From positions 1,174,235 to 1,238,234 of the forward strand of contig NZ_JAJSLX010000002.1 of NCBI RefSeq assembly GCF_021290925.1: a stretch of DNA of 64,000 nucleotides, given 5' to 3'. Position numbers and translations under genes: made by a program. This stretch comes from Sessilibacter corallicola. Its GTDB lineage: Bacteria > Pseudomonadota > Gammaproteobacteria > Pseudomonadales > Cellvibrionaceae. A model generated the notes under the pieces. The model was not told the origin of the DNA. It was given only the letters and a program-made list of their open reading frames with translations, and made no database searches. Positions 63,479 to 64,000 of this stretch are shown piece after piece (the stretch's first letter is position 1; every line of letters begins with the position of its first letter).

Positions 63479-64000
63479 ATGGGGTTCGGTGATGACGAAG
63501 AGATTTTGCAAGACTTCTTAGTAGAAGCTGGCGAAATCCTAGAACTACTTTCTGAGCAGCTGGTTGAGCTTGAGCAAAGTCCCGACGATAGAGATTTACT
63601 CAACGCTATTTTCCGAGGGTTCCACACGGTTAAAGGCGGCGCGGGTTTCTTACAAATTGGGCCGATGGTGGATTGCTGCCACGTTACCGAAAACCTCTTC
63701 GATATTTTAAGAACCGGCAAACGCGAAGTGACCTCGGAATTAATGGACGTTGTGCTCGAAGCCGTCGACACCATTAATGAACAATTCGAAGCGTTGCAAG
63801 CTCGCCAAGAACCCGATCAAGCAGACCCTGGCCTGATTCATCGTTTAGGCCGTTTAGTGGCGTGTGAAGATTTACAAGAGCCCGCTGCTGCTGCACCTGC
63901 CCCTGAGCCGGAACCCGTCGTTGAAGCTCCCCAAGAACCGCAACCGGTTGCCGCTCCCGAAGCGTCTGCTGAACCCGAAAGTGGTGACGGTGAACTCGAT
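63479..64000 (+). CDS. cheA: Chemotaxis histidine kinase CheA, N-terminal part
   Basis: The first 174 residues are present; the gene runs off the window. The Hpt (P1) domain carries the phospho-acceptor His in IFRGFHTVKGGAGFLQ, with the CheA opening DEEILQDFLVEAGEILE. After residue ~130 comes a Pro/Glu/Ala-rich linker toward the P2 domain. GAGGAG precedes ATG 63479. It reads with cheY and cheZ as one operon. Confidence 0.95.
   Translation, partial: MGFGDDEEILQDFLVEAGEILELLSEQLVELEQSPDDRDLLNAIFRGFHTVKGGAGFLQIGPMVDCCHVTENLFDILRTGKREVTSELMDVVLEAVDTINEQFEALQARQEPDQADPGLIHRLGRLVACEDLQEPAAAAPAPEPEPVVEAPQEPQPVAAPEASAEPESGDGELD

Overview
The window comes from a Gammaproteobacterium with moderately AT-rich DNA and a Pseudomonas/Marinobacter-type polar flagellar system. 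The evidence is the pyrD-rmf-rlmL neighbourhood, the fleQ-fleS-fleR regulators, flhF-fleN, and CheY, CheA and FliA sequences that look very close to the Pseudomonas proteins. A marine relative of the Cellvibrionales or Oceanospirillales is my inference; no 16S or other decisive marker is present.

Layout. 1-4.2 kb: the 3' end of pyrD, convergent rmf (ribosome hibernation) and rlmL (23S rRNA methylation). 4.5-12.0 kb: a seven-gene V/A-type rotary ATPase operon in the order B-D-I-K-E-(DUF2764-like)-A, unusual for this class and circularly permuted relative to the usual bacterial order. 12.0-24.4 kb: mixed metabolic genes, namely an AraC-type regulator divergent from a small cupredoxin-like exported protein, a rhomboid protease, an omega-amidase-type nitrilase, two divergently placed paralogous phosphoribosyltransferases, ppc, an SDR and a chloramphenicol-acetyltransferase-like protein. 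22.8-64 kb: a nearly continuous flagellar/chemotaxis locus. It runs TPR-glycosyltransferase, two flagellins with a DUF1761-like protein between them, flaG, fliD, fliS, fliT, a FlgT-like lipoprotein, an unknown exported protein, fleQ, fleS, fleR, fliEFGHIJ, a YfcH-type epimerase, an Hpt protein, fliKLMNOPQR, flhB, flhA, flhF, fleN, fliA, cheY, cheZ and the 5' part of cheA.

Regulation visible in the DNA matches a FleQ/sigma54-to-FleSR-to-FliA cascade. There are sigma54 -24/-12 elements (GG-N10-GC) before fleS, fliE and fliL. There are sigma28 elements (TAAA-N15-GCCGATAA type) before both flagellins, fliS and cheY. Intrinsic terminators separate most early units.

The most notable non-gene structure is a previously unnamed (to me) ~262-bp MITE-like element with ~22-bp terminal inverted repeats and 4-bp TA-centred target duplications. 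It is present in two near-identical full copies (36.2 and 47.6 kb), and solo end fragments lie just downstream of other flagellar genes. One full copy supplies the stop codon of the epimerase gene, which itself interrupts the usual fliJ-to-fliK run. Other points worth checking are the permuted V-ATPase, an ambiguous fliH start, a FlgT homologue that seems to have lost its N-terminal domain and become a lipoprotein, and short tandem repeats near pyrD. All calls come from reading the sequence by eye; no database search was run.
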